64,000 bases of DNA from Calditrichota bacterium (GTDB lineage: Bacteria > Calditrichota > Calditrichia > Calditrichales > J004). Below, piece after piece: positions 27,205 to 36,267 of this stretch. Numbering within the stretch: position 1 is the first letter of the stretch; every line of letters starts with the position of its first letter. The notes under the pieces are model-generated. The model made no database searches. It was not told the DNA's origin and saw nothing but the letters and a program-made list of their open reading frames with translations. Where the stretch lies: contig JABFGF010000003.1 in NCBI GenBank assembly GCA_013112635.1, positions 62,001 through 126,000 on the forward strand, in the 5' to 3' direction. Both the position numbers and the translations under genes were made by a program.

Positions 27205-27729
27205 ATGGGACTGAATATTGAAATAAAAGCACGCTGCAAAAACCACAAAACAATTGAAGAAGTAATGCAGAAAATGAACTTTCCTTTTGAAGGTTCAGAA
27301 GTCCAGACCGATACATTTTTTAATGTTCCTCATGGCCGGTTGAAAGTACGAGAATACAATAACAAGACTGCCGTCCTAATCCCTTATATTCGCCCTGATG
27401 TAAAAACCCCACGCGCCTCGGACTATGTTCTGTTAGATATCAAAGAACCAAATCAAACAATTGATATTCTTGAGAGTATGTTTGGAATTCGTTTAGTGGT
27501 GGAAAAAAATCGTAAAATTTATCATTATGATAACATTCGCGTTCATCTCGACTCAATTGAAGAATTAGGAACTTTTATTGAGCTGGAGGGTGTTGTGACA
27601 AAGTCAGATCAACGTGAAGAAACCCTTCAGAAAGTAGAGTTATTAATGGAGCTATTTGAAATAAAAGATAACGACATTGTTTTGAACGCTTATGTCGACT
27701 TAATCGAAAAAATGAAATTGGATAAATAA
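27205..27729 (+). CDS. CYTH-domain protein (class IV adenylate cyclase/triphosphatase-like)
   Basis: A 174-aa CYTH fold protein. The N-terminal signature NIEIKARC, strand TDTFFNVPHGRLKVREY, EKNRKIYHYDNIRVHLDSIEELGTFIELEG and the C-terminal helix match CyaB-like class IV cyclase or inorganic triphosphatase relatives. Such proteins bind triphosphate in a tunnel lined by acidic and basic residues. AAGGAG lies 5 bases before the ATG. The stop is immediately followed by the start of a TerB-like gene. Whether it makes cAMP or cleaves triphosphate cannot be told from the sequence. Confidence 0.86.
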   Translation: MGLNIEIKARCKNHKTIEEVMQKMNFPFEGSEVQTDTFFNVPHGRLKVREYNNKTAVLIPYIRPDVKTPRASDYVLLDIKEPNQTIDILESMFGIRLVVEKNRKIYHYDNIRVHLDSIEELGTFIELEGVVTKSDQREETLQKVELLMELFEIKDNDIVLNAYVDLIEKMKLDK

Positions 27730-28170
27730 ATGATCTCTAAATTACAGCAATTATTTAAAAATGTAACTCAAAATGAAGCAGAAGAGAAGAATAATAAATT
27801 AGAAATAGCAACATCTGTTTTGTTTCTGGAACTTGCTTATGCAGATTTTAACATTGCCCCTGAAGAAGAAAAGCATATGCACAAAAGCATAGAAGATTTT
27901 TTTTCTTTATCAAGTGAAGAAGTAAAAGAACTGGTTGAGCTGGCACGTGAAAAAAGGGATGACCGCAATGATATTTGGCTTTTTACAGACCAGATTAAAC
28001 AAAATTTCAGTAGAGATGATAAAATTAGAATTTTAGAAATGCTTTGGGAACTTGTTTATGCAGATGGCCATATGGATAAATATGAAGAAGCCTTAATGCG
28101 TAAAATAACTCCTTTGCTTGGCTTATCACATGCTGAAATGATTCAGGCAAAATTAAAAGCAAAAAAATAA
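27730..28170 (+). CDS. TerB-like protein
   Basis: A 146-aa helical protein of the TerB/DjlA-N type. Two helical repeats each carry the family pattern A-x-A-D-x-x-x-x-x-E-E: LELAYADFNIAPEEEKHM and LVYADGHMDKYEEALM, which suggests the known metal-binding acidic pocket. It begins on the base after the CYTH gene stop and ends one base before the AMMECR1 gene. TerB proteins are linked to envelope stress; there are no other Ter genes here. Confidence 0.85.
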   Translation: MISKLQQLFKNVTQNEAEEKNNKLEIATSVLFLELAYADFNIAPEEEKHMHKSIEDFFSLSSEEVKELVELAREKRDDRNDIWLFTDQIKQNFSRDDKIRILEMLWELVYADGHMDKYEEALMRKITPLLGLSHAEMIQAKLKAKK

Positions 28171-28171
28171 T

Positions 28172-28747
28172 ATGAGTTTGTTAAAAGACCAAATAACTCC
28201 GTTAACTGACGAAGACAAAAAGAAGCTTCTCGAAATATCAAGGCAAACTTTAAATGACTATCTTACAAACTATGAGCGACCCAAATATAAAGTTTATCTC
28301 CCAAATTTGTTAAAGCCAAGACCGGTTTTTATAACATTACGAGATCGTAAAACAAATGACCTCCGTGGATGTCGAGGTGGAACAAAGGCAGAGTCGCCTT
28401 TAATGGAAGCTGTTATTAAAATGACTATTGCATCCGCAACTGACGATCCGCGCTTTTCTCCCTTAATACTTGAAGATGTACCCGAAACGAAAATTGAAAT
28501 AAATGCTTTAACTCCTTTACGACGCATTAAACCGTACGAAGTACAGGTCGGCAAGCATGGCTTGATGATTGTAAAGGATTTGCATGCCGGGCTTCTTTTA
28601 CCACAAGTGCCTGTTTCATTTGGCTGGAACCAAAAGAAGTTTTTAAATCAAGTTTGTATAAAAGCTGGTTTGCCACCACAAACCTGGCGCGAAGAAACCG
28701 GCGTTAAACTTTTTGGTTTTGAAAGTGAAGAGTGGGGAGAAGAATAG
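28172..28747 (+). CDS. AMMECR1-domain protein (AmmeMemoRadiSam protein A type)
   Basis: A 191-aa protein of the AMMECR1 family. The invariant LRGCRG motif is present (DLRGCRGGTKAESPL), as are ATDDPRFSPL, EINALTPLRRI, GKHGLMI and the QVCIKAGLPP-W ending. In many prokaryotes AMMECR1 is found with Memo and radical-SAM genes as a conserved trio of uncertain function. The other two are not in this window. It forms a tight operon with the CYTH and TerB-like genes. A strong hairpin follows at 28764. Confidence 0.9.
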   Translation: MSLLKDQITPLTDEDKKKLLEISRQTLNDYLTNYERPKYKVYLPNLLKPRPVFITLRDRKTNDLRGCRGGTKAESPLMEAVIKMTIASATDDPRFSPLILEDVPETKIEINALTPLRRIKPYEVQVGKHGLMIVKDLHAGLLLPQVPVSFGWNQKKFLNQVCIKAGLPPQTWREETGVKLFGFESEEWGEE

Positions 28748-28763
28748 AATTGGCTTAACAAAA

Positions 28764-28792
28764 TGATGCCATCGTTCTAAACGATGGCATCA
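28764..28792. terminator. Shared hairpin terminator between convergent operons
   Basis: An 11-bp perfect stem (TGATGCCATCG and CGATGGCATCA) encloses TTCTAAA, whose ends can add two more pairs. On the minus strand it is followed by TTTTGTT, so it is a good terminator for the etfA operon and also caps the AMMECR1 operon. Confidence 0.7.
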
Positions 28793-28810
28793 ATATAAAA
28801 GTTTAGATAA

Positions 28811-29752
28811 TTACGCTTTTGCTTTTACTTCTTCAATCATTTTTGGTACAACGTCAAACAAGTCTGCAACTATCCCATAGTCCGCTACTTTAAAAATAGG
28901 AGCTTCTGGGTCTTTATTTATTGCAACAATATATTTCGAAGAAGACATTCCTGCTAAATGTTGAATAGCTCCGGAAATTCCAACTGCAACATATAAGCTT
29001 GGGGCAACTGTTTTGCCTGTCTGCCCAACTTGTTCATCATGTGGACGCCATCCTGCATCAACTGCAGCACGGGAAGCACCATTTGCTGCGCCAAGAGCTG
29101 AAGCAAGATCTTCAATAAGGTGCCAGTTTTCCGGGCCTTTCATTCCACGCCCGCCGGAAACAACAATATCTGCCTCAGTTACATCCAGTTTTCCTTGTGC
29201 ACCGGAAATAATTTCTTTTACAACCGTATTAAAATCCACATCGCTGGCAACTGTTTCAACCGAAGCGCTAGCTGCATTTTCTTCTGCGGCATATACATTT
29301 GGACGTACAGTTACTATCTTTTTGGCTGAAGTTAGTTTAATTGTTGCCTGCACTTTTCCTGCATACATGGGCCTGACGATTTTTAAATTGTCCCCATCCA
29401 TTTCAACCTGGGTGCAATCGGTTGCCATAGCGCCATTAACTCTTGCTGCAACTCTTGGTGCCAAATCTTTACCCATTGCTGTTGCACCTAAAAATAGAAC
29501 ATCAGCACCTTGTTTGTCCATCGCATCTGCTAAAACTTTAGCATAACCATCAGGTGAATAATCTGCCAGTTTATCACTTTTATAATGAGCTACTTTTTCA
29601 GCACCATATTTGCCAAGTTCTTCAGCATCAACATCATTTCCAATTATAGCACATTCAAAATCAAGCCCAAGTTTTTTAACCAGTGAAACGTTCTCAAAGG
29701 CAATTTTTCTTAACTTTCCATCTTTGTGTTCTGCAAAAACCAATGCTTTCAT
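28811..29752 (-). CDS. etfA: Electron transfer flavoprotein alpha subunit
   Basis: A 313-aa FAD-binding subunit of ETF, which takes electrons from acyl-CoA dehydrogenase and passes them to the quinone pool through ETF:quinone oxidoreductase. The C-terminal FAD domain is intact: [61 protein letters not shown] and [19 protein letters not shown]. The start is ATG 29752 with AAAGGA upstream; a longer TTG-started frame from 29770 is rejected. It is the last gene of the beta-oxidation operon and is separated from etfB by a palindromic repeat. Confidence 0.96.
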   Translation of the reverse strand: MKALVFAEHKDGKLRKIAFENVSLVKKLGLDFECAIIGNDVDAEELGKYGAEKVAHYKSDKLADYSPDGYAKVLADAMDKQGADVLFLGATAMGKDLAPRVAARVNGAMATDCTQVEMDGDNLKIVRPMYAGKVQATIKLTSAKKIVTVRPNVYAAEENAASASVETVASDVDFNTVVKEIISGAQGKLDVTEADIVVSGGRGMKGPENWHLIEDLASALGAANGASRAAVDAGWRPHDEQVGQTGKTVAPSLYVAVGISGAIQHLAGMSSSKYIVAINKDPEAPIFKVADYGIVADLFDVVPKMIEEVKAKA

Positions 29753-29795
29753 TGATTGTTTTCCTTTCAATTTTTTTATTTTCTTTTAATAAAAT

Positions 29796-29886
29796 TGTCA
29801 TGCTGAGGAACGAAGCATCCCATTGAGGAAATAGTTTTTTGAAAAATTGGGATTCTTCGCTGCACTGTGTTTCGCTCAGAATGACA
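29796..29886. repeat. Dispersed palindromic repeat, copy A
   Basis: An imperfect 91-base inverted repeat framed by TGTCATGCTGAGGAACGAAG and the complement of TGTCATTCTGAGCGAAACAC, with GGGATTCTTCG next to the centre. The same terminal words occur in copies B and C within the same operon. It lies in the etfB-etfA gap. Confidence 0.8.
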
Positions 29887-29898
29887 GGTTATAGCAAA

Positions 29899-30642
29899 TT
29901 AAATGACCTTTGCTTCTTCATTTAATAAACGAACTAACTCAGGAACAGCATCTGCACTATCGCCTACAATTTTCCCGGCAGACTTTTCCGCGGGATAATT
30001 ATATTCAACAATCTCTAGCTGGCCATCAACCAGGCTTGCATCTTTTGCTTCGATTTGAACTTTTTTTGCACCCATAATTCCCTTCAAAGAAGCATAGCGT
30101 GGTTCATTTAATCCACGTTGTGTACTAATAATGCAAGGCGTTTGGCATTCAACAACTTCATGGGCACCTTCAATTTCACGTTCGGCAGTAACTTTTCCAC
30201 CGTCCACAGCTAATTTAATTACAACATTCACAGCAGGAATATCCATTTTTTCTGCCAATAAAGAAGCCATTTGTGTGTGGTCATCATCAATAGCCTGTTT
30301 CCCGGTAAAAATCAGATCATAATTGCCTTCTTTTAAAACGGAAGCCAGGGCTTCTGCAGTAACAGATGGATCAGAAGGTGTAGAATCGGTTTTTATATGA
30401 ATGGCATTTTTTGCACCCATTGCCAGGGCGCTGCGAATGGCAGATGTTACCCTGTCCGGGCCAAGTGAAATTATAGTTATATTTTCAGGATCAGTTAATT
30501 TTAATGCTTCTTCAACACCAAATTCATCATAAGGATTTAAGATAAAATTAATATCATTTTCAACGATTGATTTTTTGTCATCGCTGATTTTTACTTTGGT
30601 CTCTGTATCGGGAACTTGTTTGATACAAACTGCAATGTTCAA
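29899..30642 (-). CDS. etfB: Electron transfer flavoprotein beta subunit, TTG start
   Basis: A 247-aa AMP-binding beta subunit of ETF. It has the N-terminal NIAVCIKQVPDTETK, LNPYDEFGVEEALKL, the ALAMGAKNAIHI segment, the AMP loop GKQAIDDDHTQ and the recognition-loop region QRGLNEPRYASLKGIMGAKK. The start codon is TTG at 30642 with AAGGAG eight bases upstream and no ATG nearby that would keep the conserved first strand. It lies between the acyl-CoA dehydrogenase and etfA genes and forms the ETF heterodimer with EtfA. Confidence 0.95.
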   Translation of the reverse strand: MNIAVCIKQVPDTETKVKISDDKKSIVENDINFILNPYDEFGVEEALKLTDPENITIISLGPDRVTSAIRSALAMGAKNAIHIKTDSTPSDPSVTAEALASVLKEGNYDLIFTGKQAIDDDHTQMASLLAEKMDIPAVNVVIKLAVDGGKVTAEREIEGAHEVVECQTPCIISTQRGLNEPRYASLKGIMGAKKVQIEAKDASLVDGQLEIVEYNYPAEKSAGKIVGDSADAVPELVRLLNEEAKVI

Positions 30643-30694
30643 TGTTATTCTCCTTTATAAATTTATATTTTTTACCAAAACTTTTTTTATTTTG

Positions 30695-30736
30695 ATGATT
30701 CTATCATGCCCAACAAATTGCTAATAATAGAATCAT
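30695..30736. repeat. Inverted repeat in acyl-CoA dehydrogenase-etfB gap
   Basis: Arms ATGATTCTAT (30695-30704) and ATAGAATCAT (30727-30736) pair perfectly around 22 bases. There is no T run on either side. It is the only non-coding element seen in this gap, which lacks the repeat found in the other three gaps of the operon. Confidence 0.45.
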
Positions 30737-30781
30737 TATATGCATGATCAGGAATATACAAACTTTCTAATCGTAATAAAA

Positions 30782-32512
30782 CTACTCTGTCATGAAAGGA
30801 AATTCTTTTTCTTCAGTTATTAATTCGGCAATTTCTTTCATCTCTTCATCATTGTTTTTATCTACCATAAGCAAGTTTCTTCTTGCTCTGCGCCAGGCCT
30901 GCTCACAAAAGGTATTACAAATCTTGATTTCCTTATCACATTTTTCGGCACCTAACTCATCAATGCGGGTGTTTACCCTGGAGATTGTAGCAATCATTGC
31001 ATATAAATCAATGGCAGCATCAGCCAGGCGGGTAGTGATCATTTCGCGGTACATAATATTTTTGCCATGCTCAATTAAAACGCGTTCCGATGCAAAACGC
31101 AGGTTCTTTGCGTAATTCTCAAACTGTGTTTTAGAGTTTGTCAAAGAAGGATGCACTTCACGGATACGATCTGTCAGAACTTTGCCTTTAATCCAATCTG
31201 TGGCGTAATCTGTTAACAAACCAAAACCTTTGATTGGATCCTTTAATGCCTTACCAATTTTTTTCAAATATTCGCCACGTTCCTGCACACCAGACAAAGC
31301 AATAAACAGGCGTAAAATTTCATTGGTGCCTTCAAATATTTGGTTAATTCGGCAATCGCGCACAATACGCTCGTAAGGATATTCTTTCATGTAGCCCAAA
31401 CCACCGGCCATTTGCAGGCACTCATTTACACCTTTCCAGGTAATATCGGTTGCAAAAACTTTGCACATGGCACTTTCTAACGAGTAATCCAAATCGCCCC
31501 GGTCAACAAGCCCTGTCGTCAGGTAAGTCATACTTTCCGCAGCATATAATTCAATCGTAATTTGGGCAACTTTTTCTTTCATTGCCTCAAATTCTGCAAT
31601 AGTTTTACGGAATTGTTTGCGCTGTGTGATCTGATCCATTGTGTGTTTTAAGATGTATTTCAATCCACCAAGGCTTCCACCTGCAAGTCCAAGTCGTCCT
31701 GAATTCAACACTTCCATGGCAATTTTAAAGCCTTTGCCGCGTTCGCCGATTAAATTTTCGATAGGCACTTTTACATCTTCAAAAAATATTTCCGTTGTAG
31801 ATGAACCCTTAATACCAAGTTTGGATTCTTCTTTTCCTTTTGAAACGCCTCCTAAATCTGTTGTGACTATAAAGGCAGATATTTTTTCCTTGGTTTCACC
31901 ATTTATCTCAACATCCTCTTTGGCAAACACCGTGAAAAAATCCGCGATTCCACCATTTGTGATCCAAAGTTTGCTGCCGTTTAAAATATAATAACCATTG
32001 GCATCATCCCGCACAGCCTTGGTTTTGATCCCCGAAGCATCCGATCCGGCGCCAGGCTCTGTTAAACAAAAAGCACCAATCAATTCACCGGTAACCAGTT
32101 TTGGTAAAAATTTCTTTTTTTGCTCTTCCGAGCCAAACAAATTTAGTGCTTTTATGCCGATGGATTGATGCGCCCCTACGGTCAACGAGGTCGACCCATC
32201 CACTTCGCTTATGGCGGAAAGCATTTTTGTAAACCCGCTGGAACCAAGCCCAAAACCATCATATTTTTCAGGCGTGTTTAATCCAAAAAAACCAAGTTCT
32301 TTTAATCCGTCAATTACTTCATCTGGAATTTTGGCATCAAGGTCAATTTGCTCAGCATTAATTTTATCATTTGCAAATTTGTTGAATGACTCGATAATCA
32401 TTTTAATATTTTCGGCTTCTTCCGTATCCATTTTGGGATAAGGAAAAACCAGGTCTTCCATAATTACCCCGCTAAAAAGGGCTTTCGAAAAACTGGGTTT
32501 TATTTCTGACAT
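30782..32512 (-). CDS. Acyl-CoA dehydrogenase, very-long-chain type with C-terminal extension
   Basis: A 576-aa FAD enzyme that makes the first oxidation of fatty acyl-CoA. Markers are [18 protein letters not shown], the WITNGG FAD contact, [39 protein letters not shown] and the catalytic Glu394 in [10 protein letters not shown]. It has about 170 extra residues after the core, as in VLCAD/ACAD9, where the extension binds membrane. It lies downstream of the FadJ-like gene and upstream of etfB/etfA, its electron acceptor. The ATG at 32512 follows a palindromic repeat. Confidence 0.95.
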   Translation of the reverse strand: MSEIKPSFSKALFSGVIMEDLVFPYPKMDTEEAENIKMIIESFNKFANDKINAEQIDLDAKIPDEVIDGLKELGFFGLNTPEKYDGFGLGSSGFTKMLSAISEVDGSTSLTVGAHQSIGIKALNLFGSEEQKKKFLPKLVTGELIGAFCLTEPGAGSDASGIKTKAVRDDANGYYILNGSKLWITNGGIADFFTVFAKEDVEINGETKEKISAFIVTTDLGGVSKGKEESKLGIKGSSTTEIFFEDVKVPIENLIGERGKGFKIAMEVLNSGRLGLAGGSLGGLKYILKHTMDQITQRKQFRKTIAEFEAMKEKVAQITIELYAAESMTYLTTGLVDRGDLDYSLESAMCKVFATDITWKGVNECLQMAGGLGYMKEYPYERIVRDCRINQIFEGTNEILRLFIALSGVQERGEYLKKIGKALKDPIKGFGLLTDYATDWIKGKVLTDRIREVHPSLTNSKTQFENYAKNLRFASERVLIEHGKNIMYREMITTRLADAAIDLYAMIATISRVNTRIDELGAEKCDKEIKICNTFCEQAWRRARRNLLMVDKNNDEEMKEIAELITEEKEFPFMTE

Positions 32513-32537
32513 AACAGACTCCTGTACTTCTTCAGTC

Positions 32538-32634
32538 TGTCATTCTGAGCGAAACAAAGTGCAGTGAAGAATCCCCCAAAATAAAGGTTGAGAAAAAGGG
32601 TGCTTCTCCTGAAAACAACAGGCTCAGGATGACA
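32538..32634. repeat. Dispersed palindromic repeat, copy B
   Basis: A 97-base imperfect inverted repeat. The left end is TGTCATTCTGAGCGAAACAA with AGTGAAGAATCCC inside; the right end is the complement of TGTCATCCTGAGCCTGTTG. It fills the gap between the FadJ-like gene and the acyl-CoA dehydrogenase gene. Confidence 0.8.
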
Positions 32635-32640
32635 ACATCA

Positions 32641-34782
32641 TTATTGTTTTTTATAAAAAAGACCTTCTTTGTCTTTTACTTTAACAAGATAATCGGATGG
32701 CTTAAAACGGCTGCCAAATTTTTTCTCAAAAGTCGTCAAAGCTGAGACAACTTTTTCAAGTCCTTCACTATCAGCAAATTTTAAAAGTCCGCCGCGGAAT
32801 GGTGCAAAACCGGTTCCGAAAATCATGCCAATATCAACATCACGTGCGGTTGAGGCAATGCTATCTTCAAGGCAACGCGCTGCTTCATTTATCATCGGGT
32901 AAACCATACGCTGTTGAAGCTCATCAGTATTAAGCTCGCTTTTTTCAGAAAACTTGATGAATGTTTCGACCATTGGATCATAAACTTTTTTGCGGCCTTC
33001 ATACTTATAAAAGCCAAGGCCATTTTTCTTACCAAGCCGACCTGCTTTAACCAGGTTGTCTAAAAGGTCAGACTCAGCCATACGATCGGCCATAGATTGC
33101 TGCAATATTTTGGCTACCTTCGCAGCAACGTCAATCCCGACTTCATCAAAGAGTTCGATCGGTCCCATGGGCATACCAAATTTTTTCATGGCGTGGTCAA
33201 GCTCCTGGATGGAGTGTCCTTCCTCCAATAATGAAACGGCTTCAACCATATATGGCATTAACAAGCGGTTTACCAAAAATCCGGGACCATCATTCACAAC
33301 AATTGGAGTTTTACCGGTTTTTTTGCAAAGTTCAAAAATTGTCGCAACTGCTTTATCACTTGTATCTTTTCCACGGATAACTTCCACCAGCGGCATTTTG
33401 TGTACCGGATTAAAAAAGTGCATTCCGGCAAAACGTTTTTTATTCTTCAAAGCAGGCATCATGTCGTTAATCAACAGGGAGGATGTGTTGGAGGCAATAA
33501 TCGCATCCTTTGAAACGTGCTTTTCAAGATCGGCTAATACCATTTTTTTAATATCCAGATCTTCAACAATTGCTTCCACAACAAGATCGGTACTTTGAAA
33601 ACCTGTGTAATCCGTTGTACCACTAATACGTAACATAATTTCGCGGTATTTTTCTTTTGTGAGCCTGCGCCGTTTAACTTTCTCTTTTAAAACGCTCGCT
33701 GCCTGCTGATATGCTTTCGCCACGGCATCATGATTGATATCTTTTACACGCACATCAATATCTTTTGCAGCAAAAAGCTGGGCAATTCCTCCGCCCATAA
33801 CACCCGCTCCAAGTACGGCCGTCTTTTTAACATCATCTGTTGAAACGGTTTTCTTCCCGGTGCCATTTTCCTTTTTAATTTCTTCGGTCCAAAGGAAAAT
33901 CTGAACCAGGCTTTTGCATATTGGTGATGCAACTAAATCACCCAATGCACGGGCTTCAATATCCAAGCCTTCTTCAAAGGACATACCTACTGTTTCTTTT
34001 AAAACTTTCAAAATGCGCAGTGGAGCAGGGTAATGGCCGCCGGACTTTTTCATTACCATTTTTTCTGCTTGCGAAAACATCAGGTTGCGGCCAACGGCGG
34101 TTTTTTCTAAAGCGGCACTTGCCAATCCTTTTGGATTTCGGCGTTTAATAATTTTTGCTGTATTGCTACTCATTATTTCATTGGCAAACTCGATGGCTTT
34201 ATCAAGCTCCCATTCTCCGGCAATAATTTTATCAATCACACCTGCGCGGTAGGCGCGTTTGGCGTTTAGGTTTTTGCCGGTAAGGATAATGTCAAGCGTG
34301 CGCTGCAGACCAATTAATCGCGGAAGTCTTTGTGTGCCACCCCAACCGGGCAAGATTCCAAGGTTTACTTCGGGTAAGGCAATTTTTGTAGCAGGGCTAT
34401 CTGTGGCAATACGATACGTACAAGCCAGGCTTAGTTCTGTTCCACCGCCCATACAAGCCCCGTTTATAACGGCTACAGTCGGGAAAGGCATTTTGGAAAA
34501 TTTATCAAAAACAGTTTGACCACGAAGCGCAATTTGATAGCCAATTTCAGGATCGGTCAAATCTTTTATTTCGTTGATATCGGCACCGGCGATAAAAACC
34601 GGGCTTTTTTTGCCATTCATTATCAGCAGGCATTTGATATCCTCATTTTTTAAGTTGTCGGTTTTTTGTTCCAACTCTTCCATAACGGGAGTAGAAAATT
34701 TATTGACCGACTCTCCGGGAACATCAAAATACAGGATGCCAATCCCGTCGTCTCTTTTTTCAAATTTGAATGCATTTTTCAT
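32641..34782 (-). CDS. fadJ: Bifunctional enoyl-CoA hydratase/3-hydroxyacyl-CoA dehydrogenase
   Basis: A 713-aa fusion enzyme for the second and third steps of beta-oxidation. The crotonase part (about 1-190) has VINGACMGGGTELSLAC for the oxyanion hole and ALPEVNLGILPGWGGTQRL with catalytic Glu. The dehydrogenase part has the NAD loop AVLGAGVMGGGIAQLFA, ASNTSSLLI, the catalytic HFFNPVHKMPLVEV and the C-terminal GPIELFDEVGIDV repeats. The size suits FadJ/FadB. Start ATG 34782 with AAAAGG upstream; a TTG-started extension to 34839 is rejected because it reads through a repeat. It is the second gene of the operon. FadJ and FadB cannot be separated with certainty by eye. Confidence 0.94.
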   Translation of the reverse strand: MKNAFKFEKRDDGIGILYFDVPGESVNKFSTPVMEELEQKTDNLKNEDIKCLLIMNGKKSPVFIAGADINEIKDLTDPEIGYQIALRGQTVFDKFSKMPFPTVAVINGACMGGGTELSLACTYRIATDSPATKIALPEVNLGILPGWGGTQRLPRLIGLQRTLDIILTGKNLNAKRAYRAGVIDKIIAGEWELDKAIEFANEIMSSNTAKIIKRRNPKGLASAALEKTAVGRNLMFSQAEKMVMKKSGGHYPAPLRILKVLKETVGMSFEEGLDIEARALGDLVASPICKSLVQIFLWTEEIKKENGTGKKTVSTDDVKKTAVLGAGVMGGGIAQLFAAKDIDVRVKDINHDAVAKAYQQAASVLKEKVKRRRLTKEKYREIMLRISGTTDYTGFQSTDLVVEAIVEDLDIKKMVLADLEKHVSKDAIIASNTSSLLINDMMPALKNKKRFAGMHFFNPVHKMPLVEVIRGKDTSDKAVATIFELCKKTGKTPIVVNDGPGFLVNRLLMPYMVEAVSLLEEGHSIQELDHAMKKFGMPMGPIELFDEVGIDVAAKVAKILQQSMADRMAESDLLDNLVKAGRLGKKNGLGFYKYEGRKKVYDPMVETFIKFSEKSELNTDELQQRMVYPMINEAARCLEDSIASTARDVDIGMIFGTGFAPFRGGLLKFADSEGLEKVVSALTTFEKKFGSRFKPSDYLVKVKDKEGLFYKKQ

Positions 34783-34816
34783 TTTATGACCTTTTACATT
34801 TTTACTGTTGTCGGCA

Positions 34817-34873
34817 AGGTAGGATTGCTCTCCGAGCAAGAAAAATTACGCTGTCATGAGTCAGCTCCTACCT
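34817..34873. repeat. Second palindromic element upstream of fadJ
   Basis: Outer arms AGGTAGGA (34817-34824) and TCCTACCT (34866-34873) enclose a perfect small hairpin TTGCTC-TCC-GAGCAA. It is unlike copies A-C in sequence and directly abuts copy C. It would lie in the 5' leader of fadJ on the minus strand. Confidence 0.7.
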
Positions 34874-34882
34874 CAAAAAGAT

Positions 34883-34969
34883 TGTCATTCCGAGTTGTTT
34901 TTGCGAGGAATCCTATCAGCGAAAGCAAGATCATTAATCATGGGATTCTTCACTTCGTTCAGAATGACA
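34883..34969. repeat. Dispersed palindromic repeat, copy C
   Basis: An 87-base imperfect inverted repeat. The left end is TGTCATTCCGAGTTG with GAGGAATCC; the right end is the complement of TGTCATTCTGAACGAAGTG with GAAGAATCCC. It lies between the thiolase and fadJ genes, just after the thiolase stop. Confidence 0.8.
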
Positions 34970-34977
34970 TCTAAACA

Positions 34978-36267
34978 TTAATTCATCCTCTCTAAAATAA
35001 ATGCAGCTCCTTGCCCGCCGCCAACGCACAGCGTGGCAAGCCCAATATTTTTATCACTGTTTTTTAGTTCGCGTAAAAGTGTATGCACCAACCTGGTCCC
35101 CGATGAACCCACAGGATGACCAAGTGCAATCGCACCACCATTAACATTTAAAATTTCGGGATTGATGGCACCAAGCGCCTTATCCATATCAAGGTATTTT
35201 TTGCTGTGTTCAGCTGACTCAAAAATGCGCATATTGGCAATAACCTGTGCGGCAAAAGCCTCATTAATTTCAACGCGCTCAATATCTTTCATGGTCATGC
35301 CGGCTTTCTCGAGGGCAAGTTTGGTGCTGTATGCTGGTCCAAGCCCCATTCTTTTGGGATCGAGTCCGGCGTAAGCAAAGGATTTAATCCGGCCGATTGG
35401 TTTATAACCCATTTCTTTGGCTTTCTCTTCTTCCATCACTAACACAACCGCAGCGCCGTCTGTAATCTGGCTGGCATTTCCGGCTGTGACTGTGCCGTTG
35501 TGTTTATCAAAAACCGGACGTAATTTTGTTAAAGCCTGCATATTTTGTCCTTCACGGACACCATTATCAGAGTCTAATACTTTCTCATATTTAGGCGGTA
35601 TGGAAACCGGCATAAGTTCATCTTTATAGAAACCATTTTTCTGAGCTGCTTCGGCGCGATTATGGCTTAGCATTGCAAACTGATCCTGCTCTTCACGGCC
35701 AATTTTAAACTCACGTGCCAGTAATTCGGCTGTATCGCCCATATTCATTCCACAAAATCCATCTGTTAAACCAAGCTGCAATCCAACAACCGGTGTTAAA
35801 AATTTCATTTTAAATCCGGCCATGGTGCCAACTTTTTGTCCCATAGAGCGTGCTTTAAACATTGAAGCAAACCAGCGTGTTGCGGCTTCATTCCAAATAA
35901 GTGGAATCTTAGTCATACTTTCCACGCCACCGCTTAAAAACATGTTTCCATCGCCAGCTTGAATGCGGTACCAGGCATCAGAAATGGATTGCATTCCGCT
36001 GGAGCAATTGCGCTGAACTGAAAAGGCCGGTACTGCTTCGGGAACACCAGCAAGCAATGCAATGTTGCGCGCAATATTAGTAGCCTCGGGTGGCTGGGCA
36101 ACATTCCCGATAATCACCTCATCAAGCTCTGCAGGATTTAATTCCATTCGCTCCAAAAATTCTTTTAGTAAAATACCACCTAATTCATGCGCCGGGATAC
36201 TGTTATAAGCTGTTCCCATTTTGGCATAGGGTGTCCGTAAACCATCTACGATTACAACATTCTTCAT
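34978..36267 (-). CDS. fadI: Acetyl-CoA C-acyltransferase (3-ketoacyl-CoA thiolase)
   Basis: A 429-aa thiolase that closes the beta-oxidation cycle by releasing acetyl-CoA. The nucleophile is Cys88 in SVQRNCSSGMQS, the activating His lies in NVNGGAIALGHPVGSSG and the second Cys in LATLCVGGGQG. The INEAFAAQV and NMGDTAELLA blocks are also present. ATG 36267 has GAGG seven bases upstream; the in-frame TTG at 36279 belongs to that ribosome-binding site. It is the first gene of the operon, pairing with FadJ on the minus strand. The FadI rather than FadA assignment rests on the longer size and the FadJ partner. Confidence 0.93.
   Translation of the reverse strand: MKNVVIVDGLRTPYAKMGTAYNSIPAHELGGILLKEFLERMELNPAELDEVIIGNVAQPPEATNIARNIALLAGVPEAVPAFSVQRNCSSGMQSISDAWYRIQAGDGNMFLSGGVESMTKIPLIWNEAATRWFASMFKARSMGQKVGTMAGFKMKFLTPVVGLQLGLTDGFCGMNMGDTAELLAREFKIGREEQDQFAMLSHNRAEAAQKNGFYKDELMPVSIPPKYEKVLDSDNGVREGQNMQALTKLRPVFDKHNGTVTAGNASQITDGAAVVLVMEEEKAKEMGYKPIGRIKSFAYAGLDPKRMGLGPAYSTKLALEKAGMTMKDIERVEINEAFAAQVIANMRIFESAEHSKKYLDMDKALGAINPEILNVNGGAIALGHPVGSSGTRLVHTLLRELKNSDKNIGLATLCVGGGQGAAFILERMN

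Noticed and set aside
34783-34839. TTG-started extension of FadJ
   Set aside because: It translates a palindromic repeat, has no Shine-Dalgarno sequence, and the ATG at 34782 begins the normal crotonase domain.
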